Assembly: GCA_045546995.1 (NCBI GenBank)
Contig: JAZQDW010000001.1
Location: forward strand, 6,753-70,752
Direction of reading: 5' to 3'
Source of the DNA: Firm-08 sp045546995
Lineage (GTDB): Bacteria; Bacillota; Clostridia; Oscillospirales; QAKW01
DNA length: 64,000 nucleotides
Shown: piece after piece, positions 7,519 through 17,029 of the stretch
Position numbering within the stretch: position 1 is the first letter of the stretch
Layout of the letters: the number at the start of each line of letters is the position of its first letter
Translations under genes and position numbers: made by a program
The notes under the pieces: generated by a model
The model's input: the letters and a program-made list of their open reading frames with translations, nothing else
What the model was told of the DNA's origin: nothing
The model's database searches: none

Positions 7519-9423
7519 ATGAGACCCGGTTACGGCGCACCACCCGGCGCCAAAATGCGGGATAAGCTACGGGCCAAGCCGCCCAAAAATTTACGGGACG
7601 TCCCCCGCTTTTTAAAAGAAACGGTGGGCGGCACCCTGTATCGACTGTTTTACATTTTCCGACTGGTGTGGGAAACCAAGCCCGGGCTGTTGCTCTTCAT
7701 GGTCTTTATGTCCATCTACGAGGGCCTGATTCCCTCGGTTACCACGCTGGTTACCTCCAATCTGCTCTACAAGCTGACCCTCAGCTTTACCACGCCGGTC
7801 AACCTCATCCCGCCGCTGTGCTGGATGTTCGGCATTATCTTTCTCAACTCCATGACCGGCGGCATCAACACCATGGTCACCGAGATCTCCGGCGAGGCAG
7901 TGGCCAATCACATTAAGGTCAAAATTATGAACAAGGCAAAAACGGTGGACGTTGCCTCCTTTGATATGCCCGACTTTTACGAACGGTTGGAAAACGCCAA
8001 CCGCGAGGCAGGAATGCGCCCCATCCACATTTTGCGTTCCGCCTTTTCCCTGGTCAGCAAGATCATTTCGATCATCGCCTATCTGGGAATATTAGCCGGA
8101 TTTACCGGACGGTTGCCCAATGAGAGCTATTGGTTTTTTGCCCTGTTTTTGCTGGTCTCCCTGGCCAGCGCAACGGTCAGCTTTTATTTCCGCCGCAAAA
8201 AACACGATTATATGTTCCGCCGTTCCAAGGACCGTCGACAGCTGAGCTATTACAGCGATATGATGGTATCCAAGGATCTGGTCAAAGAGGTTCGTCTGTT
8301 TGACCTGTCCGATCTGCTGATCGGCCGCTATCGCCACGTTTTTAAGGGATATTACAAGGGACTCAAGCGTATCATTGTCGGAGAAGGGGCGTGGAATATT
8401 TTTCTCTCCCTGCTGTCCGCCGTGCTCAACGGCATCCTGTTTTATTTGGTAGCCACCAACATCTCCCGTATTGACGATTACAACAACTATACCGGCGCTC
8501 TCAACGCCATTTCCTCCGGACTGACGGCATTGATCAGCACCACCGCCGGTATTTATGAAGGCTCGTTGTTCATTGACAATCTCATTCTGTTTATGAAGGA
8601 AAAACAGACGGTTGTTTCCACGCTGGACACCCCACGTCTGCCCGAGACACGCAAAGGGCATACCATTGAACTGCGAAACGTCTCCTTCCGTTATCCCGGC
8701 ACCCAAAAGGACGTGCTGAAAAACCTGAACTTTACCTTCCACGCCGGTGATACCGCCGTACTGGTCGGTCTCAACGGCGCCGGTAAGACCACCCTTATCA
8801 AGCTGATCACCCGTCTGTACGATCCCACCGAGGGACAAATTTTACTGGACGGACACGATATCAGAGAATATGATCTGCAAGCATTATACCGTCTGTACGG
8901 CATCATCTTCCAGGATTTCGGTAAGTATGCCGAAACGGCGGGTACCAACATTTCCTTCGGTCAGGTAGATCTGCCGCCGGAGGAACAGCGGATCGTGGAG
9001 GCGGCCACCGCCAGCGGCGCAGATGAGTATATCACCGCCCTGCCCCTGCAATATGACACCCCGTTGACCCGTTATTTTGAGGAAACAGGCATCGAGCTAT
9101 CCATCGGTCAATGGCAAAAGTTGTCCATTGCCCGCGCCTTTTATTCCGAGGCGGATATTTTGATCCTGGACGAGCCAACCGCCTCGCTGGACCCCCTTGC
9201 CGAGCAGGAGATCTACAACCAGTTTGACCGCCTGCGGGCAGACAAGACCAGCGTGTTCGTTTCCCACCGTCTTTCCTCTGCCACCACCGCCGACGTCATC
9301 GTCGTGCTGGAAAACGGTGAGATCGTAGAAAGCGGTACCCATCAACAGCTGATGGAGCAAGGCGGTAAATACCATCATTTGTTCACCACCCAGGCTGCCC
9401 GCTATCAGCAGGGCGCAAAATAA
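7519..9423 (+). CDS. ABC transporter, fused permease and ATPase (exporter type)
   Basis: A 634-residue half-transporter: an N-terminal membrane domain with about six helices (residues about 50-345) and a C-terminal nucleotide-binding domain. Walker A is GLNGAGKTT (about 415), the signature loop LSIGQWQK (about 526) and Walker B ILILDEPT (about 548), with the switch His in FVSHRLSS. It should work as a homodimer or with another half-transporter. The membrane domain resembles peptide or lipid exporters but the cargo is unknown. It starts immediately after the metallo-hydrolase stop and precedes a DUF4097 protein in one operon. Confidence 0.92.
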   Translation: MRPGYGAPPGAKMRDKLRAKPPKNLRDVPRFLKETVGGTLYRLFYIFRLVWETKPGLLLFMVFMSIYEGLIPSVTTLVTSNLLYKLTLSFTTPVNLIPPLCWMFGIIFLNSMTGGINTMVTEISGEAVANHIKVKIMNKAKTVDVASFDMPDFYERLENANREAGMRPIHILRSAFSLVSKIISIIAYLGILAGFTGRLPNESYWFFALFLLVSLASATVSFYFRRKKHDYMFRRSKDRRQLSYYSDMMVSKDLVKEVRLFDLSDLLIGRYRHVFKGYYKGLKRIIVGEGAWNIFLSLLSAVLNGILFYLVATNISRIDDYNNYTGALNAISSGLTALISTTAGIYEGSLFIDNLILFMKEKQTVVSTLDTPRLPETRKGHTIELRNVSFRYPGTQKDVLKNLNFTFHAGDTAVLVGLNGAGKTTLIKLITRLYDPTEGQILLDGHDIREYDLQALYRLYGIIFQDFGKYAETAGTNISFGQVDLPPEEQRIVEAATASGADEYITALPLQYDTPLTRYFEETGIELSIGQWQKLSIARAFYSEADILILDEPTASLDPLAEQEIYNQFDRLRADKTSVFVSHRLSSATTADVIVVLENGEIVESGTHQQLMEQGGKYHHLFTTQAARYQQGAK

Positions 9424-9442
9424 CCTTTTTTAAGGAGGCCAT

Positions 9443-10264
9443 ATGAAGCTTAAGATCACTCTATTTGTTTTGATCCTCATATTGGTATTGACCGCAGCAG
9501 GTGTGGGAATGTACTATTCCCTGCCCTATCGGTATGACAATGCAGACGAATATATCTGCGGCGATGCAGAAGTCACCGCCGAGGATATCACGGCCGTACG
9601 CATCCACTGGCTGTTCGGTCATATCACCATGGAGCAGTATGACGGCGACACCATTTCGCTGAAGGAAGAAAAGGCGCCCGAAGCCGAGGGTGAAAAGATG
9701 TGGTACCGTACCGCCGACGGGGTGCTGGACATTCGTTTTTGCAAAAGCGGCACCATGGCCCGGGGCGCGCAAAAGCAGCTGACCCTGATGATCCCCCGAC
9801 AACTGAAACCGGATCTGACCGTGTTTACCCGCACAGCCAATATTATGGTACGGAGCGGCAGTTTCCGCAACGTCACCGTCTTTAACGACACCGGCCTGAC
9901 CCGTATGCTCAGCGCCTCAGCCGACCGCATCACCTGCAAGACCGACAGTGGCAGTGTCAATTTCCACGGTACCATGAACAGCGGCAAGTTTGAGACTGTC
10001 AGCGGCAATCACGCTCTGACCTATCTCAACACTCCCGAAAAGCTGGAATTTTATTCCGTCGACGGGCTGATGCAATTGGCCCTGCCCCCCGAGGCCACCT
10101 TCCGCGCCGCTTTCTACACCAAGGACGGCAGCCTGACCTCCGGCTTTAAGGGCACGGTGGAGGAAAACATCCTGACCGTGGGTGACAAGCCCACCGCCAA
10201 GATGGACATCGTCACCGTCAGCGGCGATCTGGAGATCAACAAAACCAAGGTTCGCGGGAAATAA
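9443..10264 (+). CDS. DUF4097-like membrane-anchored beta-solenoid protein
   Basis: A 273-residue protein with one N-terminal transmembrane segment (about 5-27) and an extracytoplasmic part of repeated short beta strands, such as VRSGSFRNVTVFNDTG, KTDSGSVNFHGTMNSGKFET and VTVSGDLEINK. This spaced G-x-V/I pattern is typical of DUF4097, a putative adhesin family often found next to regulators and transporters. AAGGAGG precedes the start and only 19 bases separate it from the ABC gene. No enzyme motif is visible. Confidence 0.75.
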   Translation: MKLKITLFVLILILVLTAAGVGMYYSLPYRYDNADEYICGDAEVTAEDITAVRIHWLFGHITMEQYDGDTISLKEEKAPEAEGEKMWYRTADGVLDIRFCKSGTMARGAQKQLTLMIPRQLKPDLTVFTRTANIMVRSGSFRNVTVFNDTGLTRMLSASADRITCKTDSGSVNFHGTMNSGKFETVSGNHALTYLNTPEKLEFYSVDGLMQLALPPEATFRAAFYTKDGSLTSGFKGTVEENILTVGDKPTAKMDIVTVSGDLEINKTKVRGK

Positions 10265-10275
10265 ACGTTCCATCT

Positions 10276-10314
10276 AAAACGGTCGTCACTGTATTAGTGA
10301 CGGCCGTTTTTTGT
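10276..10314 (+). terminator. Terminator of the metallo-hydrolase/ABC/DUF4097 operon
   Basis: The arms AAACGGTCGTCACT and AGTGACGGCCGTTT flank a short loop and are followed by six T. Confidence 0.9.
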
Positions 10315-10319
10315 TCTAC

Positions 10320-10359
10320 TTGCAATAAAAAAAGCTTTGTGGTATAATCGATACAAAGC
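10320..10359 (+). promoter_or_regulatory. Promoter and putative operator of the DtxR/MntR-type gene
   Basis: TTGCAA (10320-10325) and TATAAT (10343-10348) are 17 bases apart. The -10 box lies inside an inverted repeat, GCTTTGT (10334-10340) and ACAAAGC (10353-10359). A dimeric repressor bound there would block the polymerase, so autoregulation is likely. Confidence 0.7.
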
Positions 10360-10411
10360 AGATCCCCACGTTGGGTTTGCCTTTATTTTTGTATTAAGGG
10401 AGGGGTAATTT

Positions 10412-10777
10412 ATGCATTTACTGGAATCGGGCGAAATGTATCTGGAGACTATTTGGGTCCTCTCCCGTAAGCAGCCCCGTGTTCGTTCCATCGACGTCAG
10501 TGAACATATGGGATTTTCCAAGCCCAGCGTCAGCCGCGCCATCGGCATCCTGAAAAAGGGCGAATATATCACCGTGGCCGAGGATGGCGGCATCCGCCTG
10601 ACCGAGGCGGGAAAAGCCGTGGCGGAAAAAATTTACGAGCGGCATACGGTGTTGACAAACTTGCTCATCAAGTTAGGCGTGGACGAGGCCACTGCCGCCG
10701 AGGACGCCTGCAAAATGGAGCACGATATTTCCGATCAAACGCTGGCCGCCATTAAGGCCTTTGTAACAGAAAAATAA
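10412..10777 (+). CDS. Metal-dependent transcriptional regulator, DtxR/MntR family
   Basis: A 121-residue cytoplasmic regulator. Residues about 5-65 form the winged helix (ESGEMYLETIWVLSRK, then SIDVSEHMGFSKPSVSRAIGIL) and the rest the metal-binding dimer domain, with the conserved ERHTVLTNLLIKLGV and CKMEHDIS containing the usual His and Glu ligands. The protein has no SH3-like third domain, as in MntR. Such proteins repress metal uptake genes when Mn2+ or Fe2+ is plentiful. No metal transporter is adjacent; a palindrome around its own -10 suggests autoregulation. GGGAGGGG precedes the start. Confidence 0.88.
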   Translation: MHLLESGEMYLETIWVLSRKQPRVRSIDVSEHMGFSKPSVSRAIGILKKGEYITVAEDGGIRLTEAGKAVAEKIYERHTVLTNLLIKLGVDEATAAEDACKMEHDISDQTLAAIKAFVTEK

Positions 10778-10782
10778 ATACG

Positions 10783-10817
10783 AAAACGGCATCTCCCAAA
10801 AGGGAGATGCCGTTTTT
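10783..10817. terminator. Bidirectional terminator
   Basis: The arms AAAACGGCATCTCCC and GGGAGATGCCGTTTT enclose a short loop with T runs on both sides. It ends the regulator gene and can also stop leftward transcripts from the SLH gene. Confidence 0.85.
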
Positions 10818-10874
10818 AAGCGGTTTTTTCGTTGCGGAGCACTGTCCGATGCCGTTTTTCGTTATAAAATTCGT

Positions 10875-13091
10875 TTACATCATAAGTTGGCCATCAATAT
10901 GCTCGTAATGAAGCATATAAGGATAATTGCGTACAAAGTTGTAAATAATGGTGGCAACCTCCGCACGGGTAGCGTTGCCCTGCGGATTAAAGACGTAGCC
11001 GCTACCGCTCTTCACACCGTTGATGATGCCGCCCTGCTGGCAGGCCGCAACGGAAGATTTTGCCCATTTCGAAATCTTACTTGCATCCTTAAATTTCACA
11101 GCGGGGGTATCGTTGCGCAGACCCAGGCCGATGTACTGAATGAATTTTTCCATCATCACGCAGATCTGTTCGCGGGTGATATTGGCATTGGGAGCAAAAC
11201 TGTTGGCAGTGACACCACTGACAATACCCACCTTGTTGGCCCAACGTACGTAACCGGTGTAGTATTGATTCTTCTTAACGTCTTTAAACTTGGTAGCCGT
11301 CTTGTGATCCACGTCAACGCCGCCAAGTCTGCCCAAAACGGTCACGAACATACCGCGGGTCATACTTTCGTTGGGAGAAAACTTGGTATCGGAGGTGCCG
11401 GCGAAGAGCTTGCTGTTAAAGGCAAAGTTGACCTCGTCGTAATACCAGTCTTTTTTCTTGATATCAGTAAACTGTTTGGTAACGTCCTTTTGGACGGGCA
11501 GTTTATCAACAACAGTCCAATCTGTTTCACCACACTTGGTGCAAATCACATAGATCTCACCGGGGGTGATGGTGGTGGGGGCAAGAATGCCGTCCTTTTT
11601 CCACTCATGCTGATCGGGAGCGCAAGGAGCTGCATAGCCCGGTCCCTCGTTGGAAATCGTAAAGGAATAATTTCCGCCAATGGCGCCGGAGGCCTCAATG
11701 GTATAGGTCTGGCCGGCGATCAGGGAATACCCGTAGCCGTCAGCGCTCGGCATATTGATCCAAGCGCCGGAGTAGGCGACGTTCTCTACCTCAATATAAT
11801 AAACGCCGCTGGTTTCAGGCGTGAAATCAAACAAAAAGGTGTCTTGTGCCGCCGTGGGACTGAATTTGTGCGGACCGGGACCGGTGATCTCGGGAACATC
11901 CACTACACGAACGGTAAAGGTACATTTCATTCCCTGGGGATTCTCAGCGGTAATGGTGGCAGTACCTTTTTTCAGCAGACGCAGTTCATCATCGGCTACC
12001 TCCACGACCGTTTCATCGGAAGAGGTATACGTAATGTTTTTGAAATCCACCGAAGCGTTGACTTGGCTGGGCTCAATACCGGGATAGATTTCCGTATGCG
12101 CATATCCCACGTATTCGTTTACCTCCGGCTTAATGCCGCCGGTGGTAACACCTTCCAGCAGGCCAACCTCTAACATACCGGGACCAAAGTATCCCTGCAT
12201 CACAATATAAACCAGATCGTTCTTTTGCAGTTCCATATAGCAGATCTTTGTATCAGCGGTATACCAAGATCTACCGACGTCATCGCCATTTTCGGGATCG
12301 TACACAATGAAGTCAACCGGTGCTCCGATTTGCATATCGACTTTCATATAAAAAACGTAGTTGCCGTCGGCAGGGGCCTTAAAGGCATAGGTGGGAAGCG
12401 TTCTGTTGGTCAAGGAAATCTTAAAGGTGTCCCCCACCTTGATGGATGTGGTGGGAACGACGGTAATCTTAACGCTGTCTCTCAACCCGTTTTCGGAAGT
12501 TGCCGTCAGGGTGGCGGTGCCGGGAGCCATGGCAAAGCAACTCCAACCATCCGTATCAACCACGTCTTTATTGGAGGAGGAATAGGTTACGTCCACCTCA
12601 TAGCTTTTTTCCGGAAAAAAGACCGGCTCGAAACCGAAATTGGCGCCCACGTTGACCTGCAAATTGGTTTTTTCTTCAAAGGCCTCCATTCCGGTGGGTT
12701 CTACCATCTTGTAGAGGGTTACTTTCATGCTGCCGGTGCCGGCGCTGTAACATCTGGCGCGCAGCGTATACTGAACACCGGCGGTAAGCTCGGCGCTGGC
12801 GAGGAAATTATTGTCTTCGCTATCATCGTCACTGCGTACCAGTTCTTCTGAACCTTCATAAATATAACCCAAGGGATCACCTGAATTATCAAAGGACTCA
12901 AAACCATAATAGCCCGTTTGGGTAGGCGTGAAATAAAAGTCCACATACTCGCCGGAAGCGGTAATATTTACGTCCTTGGTGTCCCCCGGCGCGATGGTGT
13001 CCGGCTGCGCAGCGTTTGCCGCCAAGGGCAACATGCCACAGAGCATCACCAGCGCCATACACAACGTAAGGATTCTCCATCTTTTCTTCAT
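10875..13091 (-). CDS. SLH-domain surface protein with Big2-like and pre-peptidase-like repeats
   Basis: A 738-residue exported protein. After a signal peptide (about 1-28, LPLAANAAQ) come alternating modules: three beta-sandwich domains resembling bacterial pre-peptidase C-terminal domains (about 35-130, 213-305, 400-485; YVDFYFTPTQTGYYGFES, TYAFKAPADGNYVFYM, TFLFDFTPETSGVYYIEV) and two Ig-like Big2 modules (about 135-212 and 312-395; GTATLTATSENG, GTATITAENPQG). A short segment with CTKC follows at about 500-540, then three SLH repeats at the C-terminus (about 548-720, each with TRxx and W..). It should bind the wall by the SLH triplet and expose the modules. It has its own promoter and ribosome site AAAGGAG. 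Confidence 0.9.
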   Translation of the reverse strand: MKKRWRILTLCMALVMLCGMLPLAANAAQPDTIAPGDTKDVNITASGEYVDFYFTPTQTGYYGFESFDNSGDPLGYIYEGSEELVRSDDDSEDNNFLASAELTAGVQYTLRARCYSAGTGSMKVTLYKMVEPTGMEAFEEKTNLQVNVGANFGFEPVFFPEKSYEVDVTYSSSNKDVVDTDGWSCFAMAPGTATLTATSENGLRDSVKITVVPTTSIKVGDTFKISLTNRTLPTYAFKAPADGNYVFYMKVDMQIGAPVDFIVYDPENGDDVGRSWYTADTKICYMELQKNDLVYIVMQGYFGPGMLEVGLLEGVTTGGIKPEVNEYVGYAHTEIYPGIEPSQVNASVDFKNITYTSSDETVVEVADDELRLLKKGTATITAENPQGMKCTFTVRVVDVPEITGPGPHKFSPTAAQDTFLFDFTPETSGVYYIEVENVAYSGAWINMPSADGYGYSLIAGQTYTIEASGAIGGNYSFTISNEGPGYAAPCAPDQHEWKKDGILAPTTITPGEIYVICTKCGETDWTVVDKLPVQKDVTKQFTDIKKKDWYYDEVNFAFNSKLFAGTSDTKFSPNESMTRGMFVTVLGRLGGVDVDHKTATKFKDVKKNQYYTGYVRWANKVGIVSGVTANSFAPNANITREQICVMMEKFIQYIGLGLRNDTPAVKFKDASKISKWAKSSVAACQQGGIINGVKSGSGYVFNPQGNATRAEVATIIYNFVRNYPYMLHYEHIDGQLMM

Positions 13092-13127
13092 AAACTTCTC
13101 TCCTTTACTAATAGTTTTGTTAATTTA

Positions 13128-13157
13128 ATTATAAATGCAATTAGTAACAATTGTCAA
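13128..13157 (-). promoter_or_regulatory. Promoter of the second SLH gene
   Basis: On the minus strand TTGACA and TATAAT are separated by 18 bases, about 37 bases before the start codon. Confidence 0.7.
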
Positions 13158-13164
13158 TAATTTT

Positions 13165-13206
13165 TTATGAAAAAATTACTCCGCGACAAGATTTGCCGCG
13201 GAGTCA
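13165..13206 (-). terminator. Terminator of the DUF4964/DUF4965 gene
   Basis: The arms ACTCCGCG (13178-13185) and CGCGGAGT (13197-13204) are followed on the minus strand by AATTTTTT. Confidence 0.8.
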
Positions 13207-13212
13207 GATGCC

Positions 13213-15264
13213 TTAGAATTTTAAGAGATTGATGAACAGACCGCCCTGCACCGTTCTGGCCTGGAAGCCGCGATGCACGGGAAGAGAGGTGAAATACCAA
13301 TCGGTAAAGGGTACGCGATCCTCGGTTTCGGTAAGGAAGGCCGCCATTTCTTTACAGATCTGATCAAAATATTCTTTGTCATCAAAGAGCATGGTGGACC
13401 ACATCTGCCAGTCACTCTTGGTGTAATCCGAGCGATTGTCCAGCGGCAGGCCGTAGCCGTTGAATTTGGTCTTATAATAGGCCAATTCCGTATCGTAAAC
13501 CTTTTGGGGGAAGAGACCCAGTCGGAATATCTTATCCCATACCATATTATATTTTACGCTCCAGGTGTCCTCCTGATCAAAGGCCAGGCGGTAATGATCG
13601 CCATTATCCGCAGCCTTGACCCATTTGGCGGCAAACTCTTCCGCCTTTTGACGGTAGAAGGCGCCGTCCTTGCCCACGGCCTTACACATCTCAGCAAAAA
13701 GCGCCAGACCCACGATGCCCTTAACAGACAGGTTACAGTTGTGCGCCAGATGACCGGCAAAGTCGTCGGTGCAGAGCTGATTGTCAGGATCGTAATCCAC
13801 CTTTACAAGATAATCCGCCCACTGCTTGAGAATATCAAAATGCTTAACAAAATAGCTGTGATCCTTGCGCTTGGCGCACATAGTGGCCACGCAGATGAGC
13901 ATATTGCCGCATTCCTCTACAGGCATCTGCTTGGCCAGCGGATCGCTGTCTTTGGACTTAAAACCGTAGATCTGCTTGTTGGCCAAGGGATACTGACCCA
14001 CGTCGTGAGGCGCAAATTCGTAATCCCACAAGCCCTTTTCCACCAGCTTGAAGATGGGATTGAGCATACCCTCCACCAGATCAGGATTGTAGATCAGGAA
14101 CAACGGAATGGACGGATAGGTCACGTCCACCGTACCAATACAGCCGTTGGAATAGTTTTCCTTGGAGAAGAACTGAATCTCCCCATTGTGCCAGGTACAT
14201 TTATGACCGGCGATGGTTTGACGATAAGCGGCGCAAAGGATGTTTTTATAATCCTCGCCCAGCGCCAGCGCCTTTTGACACAGATCGGCATCAAAGGCAT
14301 CCGCCTTTTCTTTCAGCAGATCGTGCTCGGCTACGGCTTTGGCGGCGATCTCGTCAAAGGTCTCGCCGTCCTTGCGCCAATAGGCCTCAATATTCTCACC
14401 GAAATACTGAATGGATTTTACGTCGTCATAGCCGACGCACAAAAAGCCGCTCTCACTATCTGTAAGGGTGATCGCCTTGTCAGCGCAAAGCAAGGGGTCA
14501 TTGTCCCAAATGGCCATTTTACTGCCAACGGGAATGGGCTGATTTGCCTCGGGGCGCAGACGCTCGCCACCATTTTCTCTTCTGTAAGCGCCGGGATAGT
14601 CCATAGGAACGCCCACGGTATATTTGCGGTCTCCCACATAGTCCTTACGGATATTGTCACTTCTGCCGGAGAAGAGATAGGCGTCCGTTTCAAATCCGGG
14701 AGCGATGAGATGAAGGGTACCCCACTCGATACGGTGATCGTCACCGCTGCGCTTGAGCATCATATCAGTACCCATCGAGGCGGTCACGGAATAATCGGTA
14801 CGACCCAGCGTAACCTCCTGATCGTAGGTGTTGACGGCCAGTTCGGCAGCCACGTCAAAGAACAGTTTGATCTCGTGCGTTTTACCGTCCATCGCAGTCA
14901 GGGTATAATCAATATAGGAAATGGGACGGCTCATCACTTTTAAGTCGTCCATCAGCAGGGGCGTCATAAAGGACAGCTTAAGCTGTACACCCGCCGCCTC
15001 GAAAACGTAGTTGGTGGTCAGGGGCAAAATCTCCATACTCTTTTGCTCCATGGGCGGAAATTGCGTCTGATAGCGGTTGCCGGTTTGCATCTTACCCATA
15101 AAACGGTACAACTTACCGTCGATGGCTATGGTGCCGCTCATATAGTGACGTTGATTGGTCCAATGATAGGTGGTATCGTCATACAGACGATCACTGTTGG
15201 ACCAAACGCTGAAATAGGGATCAACGGCAATCAACGGGATTGCAGGGGCTCTGAAGTTTTTCAT
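13213..15264 (-). CDS. GtaA-like glutaminase family protein (DUF4964-DUF5127-DUF4965-DUF1793)
   Basis: A 683-residue protein without a signal peptide. The start RAPAIPLIAVDPYFSVWS is the DUF4964 hallmark; the middle contains DUF5127 and the C-terminal half matches the DUF4965/DUF1793 (alpha/alpha)6 region, with FAGHLAHNCNLSVKGI and the ending RVPFTDWYFT...FQARTVQGGLF. The family includes fungal glutaminase GtaA; many bacterial members sit in glycan loci and may act on carbohydrates, so the reaction here is uncertain. Absence of a secretion signal suggests an intracellular role. The start is ATG 15262-15264 because GGAGGT lies eight bases upstream; an earlier ATG overlaps that ribosome site. 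It is monocistronic. Confidence 0.8.
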   Translation of the reverse strand: MKNFRAPAIPLIAVDPYFSVWSNSDRLYDDTTYHWTNQRHYMSGTIAIDGKLYRFMGKMQTGNRYQTQFPPMEQKSMEILPLTTNYVFEAAGVQLKLSFMTPLLMDDLKVMSRPISYIDYTLTAMDGKTHEIKLFFDVAAELAVNTYDQEVTLGRTDYSVTASMGTDMMLKRSGDDHRIEWGTLHLIAPGFETDAYLFSGRSDNIRKDYVGDRKYTVGVPMDYPGAYRRENGGERLRPEANQPIPVGSKMAIWDNDPLLCADKAITLTDSESGFLCVGYDDVKSIQYFGENIEAYWRKDGETFDEIAAKAVAEHDLLKEKADAFDADLCQKALALGEDYKNILCAAYRQTIAGHKCTWHNGEIQFFSKENYSNGCIGTVDVTYPSIPLFLIYNPDLVEGMLNPIFKLVEKGLWDYEFAPHDVGQYPLANKQIYGFKSKDSDPLAKQMPVEECGNMLICVATMCAKRKDHSYFVKHFDILKQWADYLVKVDYDPDNQLCTDDFAGHLAHNCNLSVKGIVGLALFAEMCKAVGKDGAFYRQKAEEFAAKWVKAADNGDHYRLAFDQEDTWSVKYNMVWDKIFRLGLFPQKVYDTELAYYKTKFNGYGLPLDNRSDYTKSDWQMWSTMLFDDKEYFDQICKEMAAFLTETEDRVPFTDWYFTSLPVHRGFQARTVQGGLFINLLKF

Positions 15265-15351
15265 TGCGGTTACCTCCATTATTTTTTACAATTTGATCTT
15301 ACCACAGAAAGATAAAAAATGCCATACTTTTTGCATTTTTTCGGCTGTTTC

Positions 15352-15380
15352 TTGACATTTTCGGGTCAGGATGTTAGAAT
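15352..15380 (+). promoter_or_regulatory. Promoter of the birA-proBAC operon
   Basis: TTGACA and TAGAAT are 17 bases apart. The predicted leader of about 115 bases holds no recognised riboswitch or T-box. Confidence 0.7.
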
Positions 15381-15504
15381 CACTTTATTATATAATATAT
15401 AATACGCCCGCACAGCCTCTCTCATTGTACCCAAACCGACGAAAAAATAAAATACCCGTTTATCCTTCGGAATTGACCTTTTCTACTGTTTTAAGGAGTG
15501 CGTT

Positions 15505-16257
15505 ATGGAGTTTTACCAAGAAAAAAACATTGCCGTTCCCCACGGTTTTTCCCTAACCGTAGTGGAGCAGACCGATTCCACCAACGCCCATCTGTTGCGT
15601 TTGGCCAAGGAAGGGGCGCCCCACGGGCAGGTATTATTGGCCCGCAAGCAGACCGCCGGTAAGGGCAGCCGCGGCCGTAGCTTTTTCTCCCCAACGGGAG
15701 GGATCTATCTTTCCCTGCTGTTGCGGGACGTTCCCATAGAGGCGCTTCCCCGCTTGACCCCCATGGCCGCCGTGGCCGTACTGGAAGCGCTGACCCCCTT
15801 TGCAAAAAAGCCGCTTGCCATCAAATGGGTCAACGACGTTTATCTTGACGGCAAAAAGGTATGCGGCATATTGTGTGAGACCGCCTTTATGGAAAAAACA
15901 CGGGCCACGGTAATCGGCATCGGCATCAATCTGTTGCCGCCGAAGGACGGATTTCCCGAAGGATTCCGTCATCCTGCCACCGCCCTGCTGGACGCTCCCG
16001 ATCCGGCGGCAACGGAACAGATCATCAGTATCCTGCTACATCGTTTACAGCAGTTATACCAAGAGGGAGAATATATGCAAAAATACAAGGCTCATTGCTG
16101 TACGCTGGGCAAGACCGTGACCCTACAGCAAGGTGAGAATACTGTGCGCGGGCCGGCCGTTGACCTTACCGCCGACGGCGGACTGATCGTAAGGCTGGCT
16201 GACGGAACGCAAAAAGTTTTCGCCTCGGGAGAGGTTACGTCACAAATGGAGGAGTAA
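15505..16257 (+). CDS. birA: Biotin--[acetyl-CoA-carboxylase] ligase
   Basis: This enzyme activates biotin to biotinyl-AMP and attaches it to a lysine of biotin carboxyl carrier proteins. The 250-residue length means the monofunctional form without the N-terminal DNA-binding domain, so it is not a repressor. The adenylate-binding loop is seen as QTAGKGSRGRSFFSPTGGIY, followed by KWVNDVYLDGKKVCGIL, the central lysine-containing motif, and the C-terminal SH3-like cap. It is the first gene of a tight operon: the proB start lies three bases after its stop, and the proB ribosome site is inside its last codons. Confidence 0.93.
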   Translation: MEFYQEKNIAVPHGFSLTVVEQTDSTNAHLLRLAKEGAPHGQVLLARKQTAGKGSRGRSFFSPTGGIYLSLLLRDVPIEALPRLTPMAAVAVLEALTPFAKKPLAIKWVNDVYLDGKKVCGILCETAFMEKTRATVIGIGINLLPPKDGFPEGFRHPATALLDAPDPAATEQIISILLHRLQQLYQEGEYMQKYKAHCCTLGKTVTLQQGENTVRGPAVDLTADGGLIVRLADGTQKVFASGEVTSQMEE

Positions 16258-16260
16258 AAA

Positions 16261-17028
16261 ATGAGAATCGTTATTAAAATCGGCACCAGCACGTTGGCGC
16301 ATCCCACAGGACATCTCAACATTCGCCGTGTAGAGGAGATCTGCAAGGTCCTTTCTGACATCAAAAACGCCGGCAACGAGGTCATTATGGTCTCCTCCGG
16401 CGCTATCGGTATGGGCGTTGGCAAGCTGGGGCTGGCCACCCGTCCCACCGACATTCCCACCAAGCAGGCGGCGGCCGCCGTGGGCCAGTGCGAACTGATG
16501 TATATTTATGACAAGCTGTTTGGCGAATACAACCACACCGTGGGTCAATTGCTGATCACCGGCGCCGACGTCGAGCACGAAGGCCGCCATCAAAACTTCA
16601 GCAACACCCTTAACCGTTTGATCGAAATGGGCGCCATTCCCATCATCAATGAAAACGATACCGTCGCCACCGAGGAAATCGTCATCGGTGACAACGATAC
16701 TCTGGCCGCCATTGTAGCCGAGAGTGTGCAGGCAGACCTGCTGATCCTGCTTTCCGATATTCAAGGACTGTACACCGCCGACCCGCACAAAGATCCCGCG
16801 GCACAACTGATCCAACGGGTTACCAAAATCGACGAAGAGTTGTATGCTTTGGCCGGTGGCGGCGGCAAACAAGGCACCGGCGGTATGGTCACTAAACTGG
16901 ATGCCGCCAAGATCTGTCTGGCCTGCGGCTGTGATATGATCATCACCGACGGCGGTGAGCCTGCCGCCCTGTACGATATACTCAACGGCGCACCCATCGG
17001 CACCCGCTTCACCGCAAAGGAGAACTGA
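16261..17028 (+). CDS. proB: Glutamate 5-kinase
   Basis: First enzyme of proline synthesis; phosphorylates glutamate on the gamma carboxyl with ATP. The amino acid kinase fold is visible from VIKIGTSTL at the N-terminus through VSSGAIGMG, INENDTVA and the GTGGMVTKLDAAKI signature. At 255 residues it lacks the C-terminal PUA domain found in enterobacterial ProB, as is common in Firmicutes. The stop is one base before the start of proA, with the proA ribosome site AAGGAG inside its end, so both are made from one message. Confidence 0.95.
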   Translation: MRIVIKIGTSTLAHPTGHLNIRRVEEICKVLSDIKNAGNEVIMVSSGAIGMGVGKLGLATRPTDIPTKQAAAAVGQCELMYIYDKLFGEYNHTVGQLLITGADVEHEGRHQNFSNTLNRLIEMGAIPIINENDTVATEEIVIGDNDTLAAIVAESVQADLLILLSDIQGLYTADPHKDPAAQLIQRVTKIDEELYALAGGGGKQGTGGMVTKLDAAKICLACGCDMIITDGGEPAALYDILNGAPIGTRFTAKEN

Positions 17029-17029
17029 T

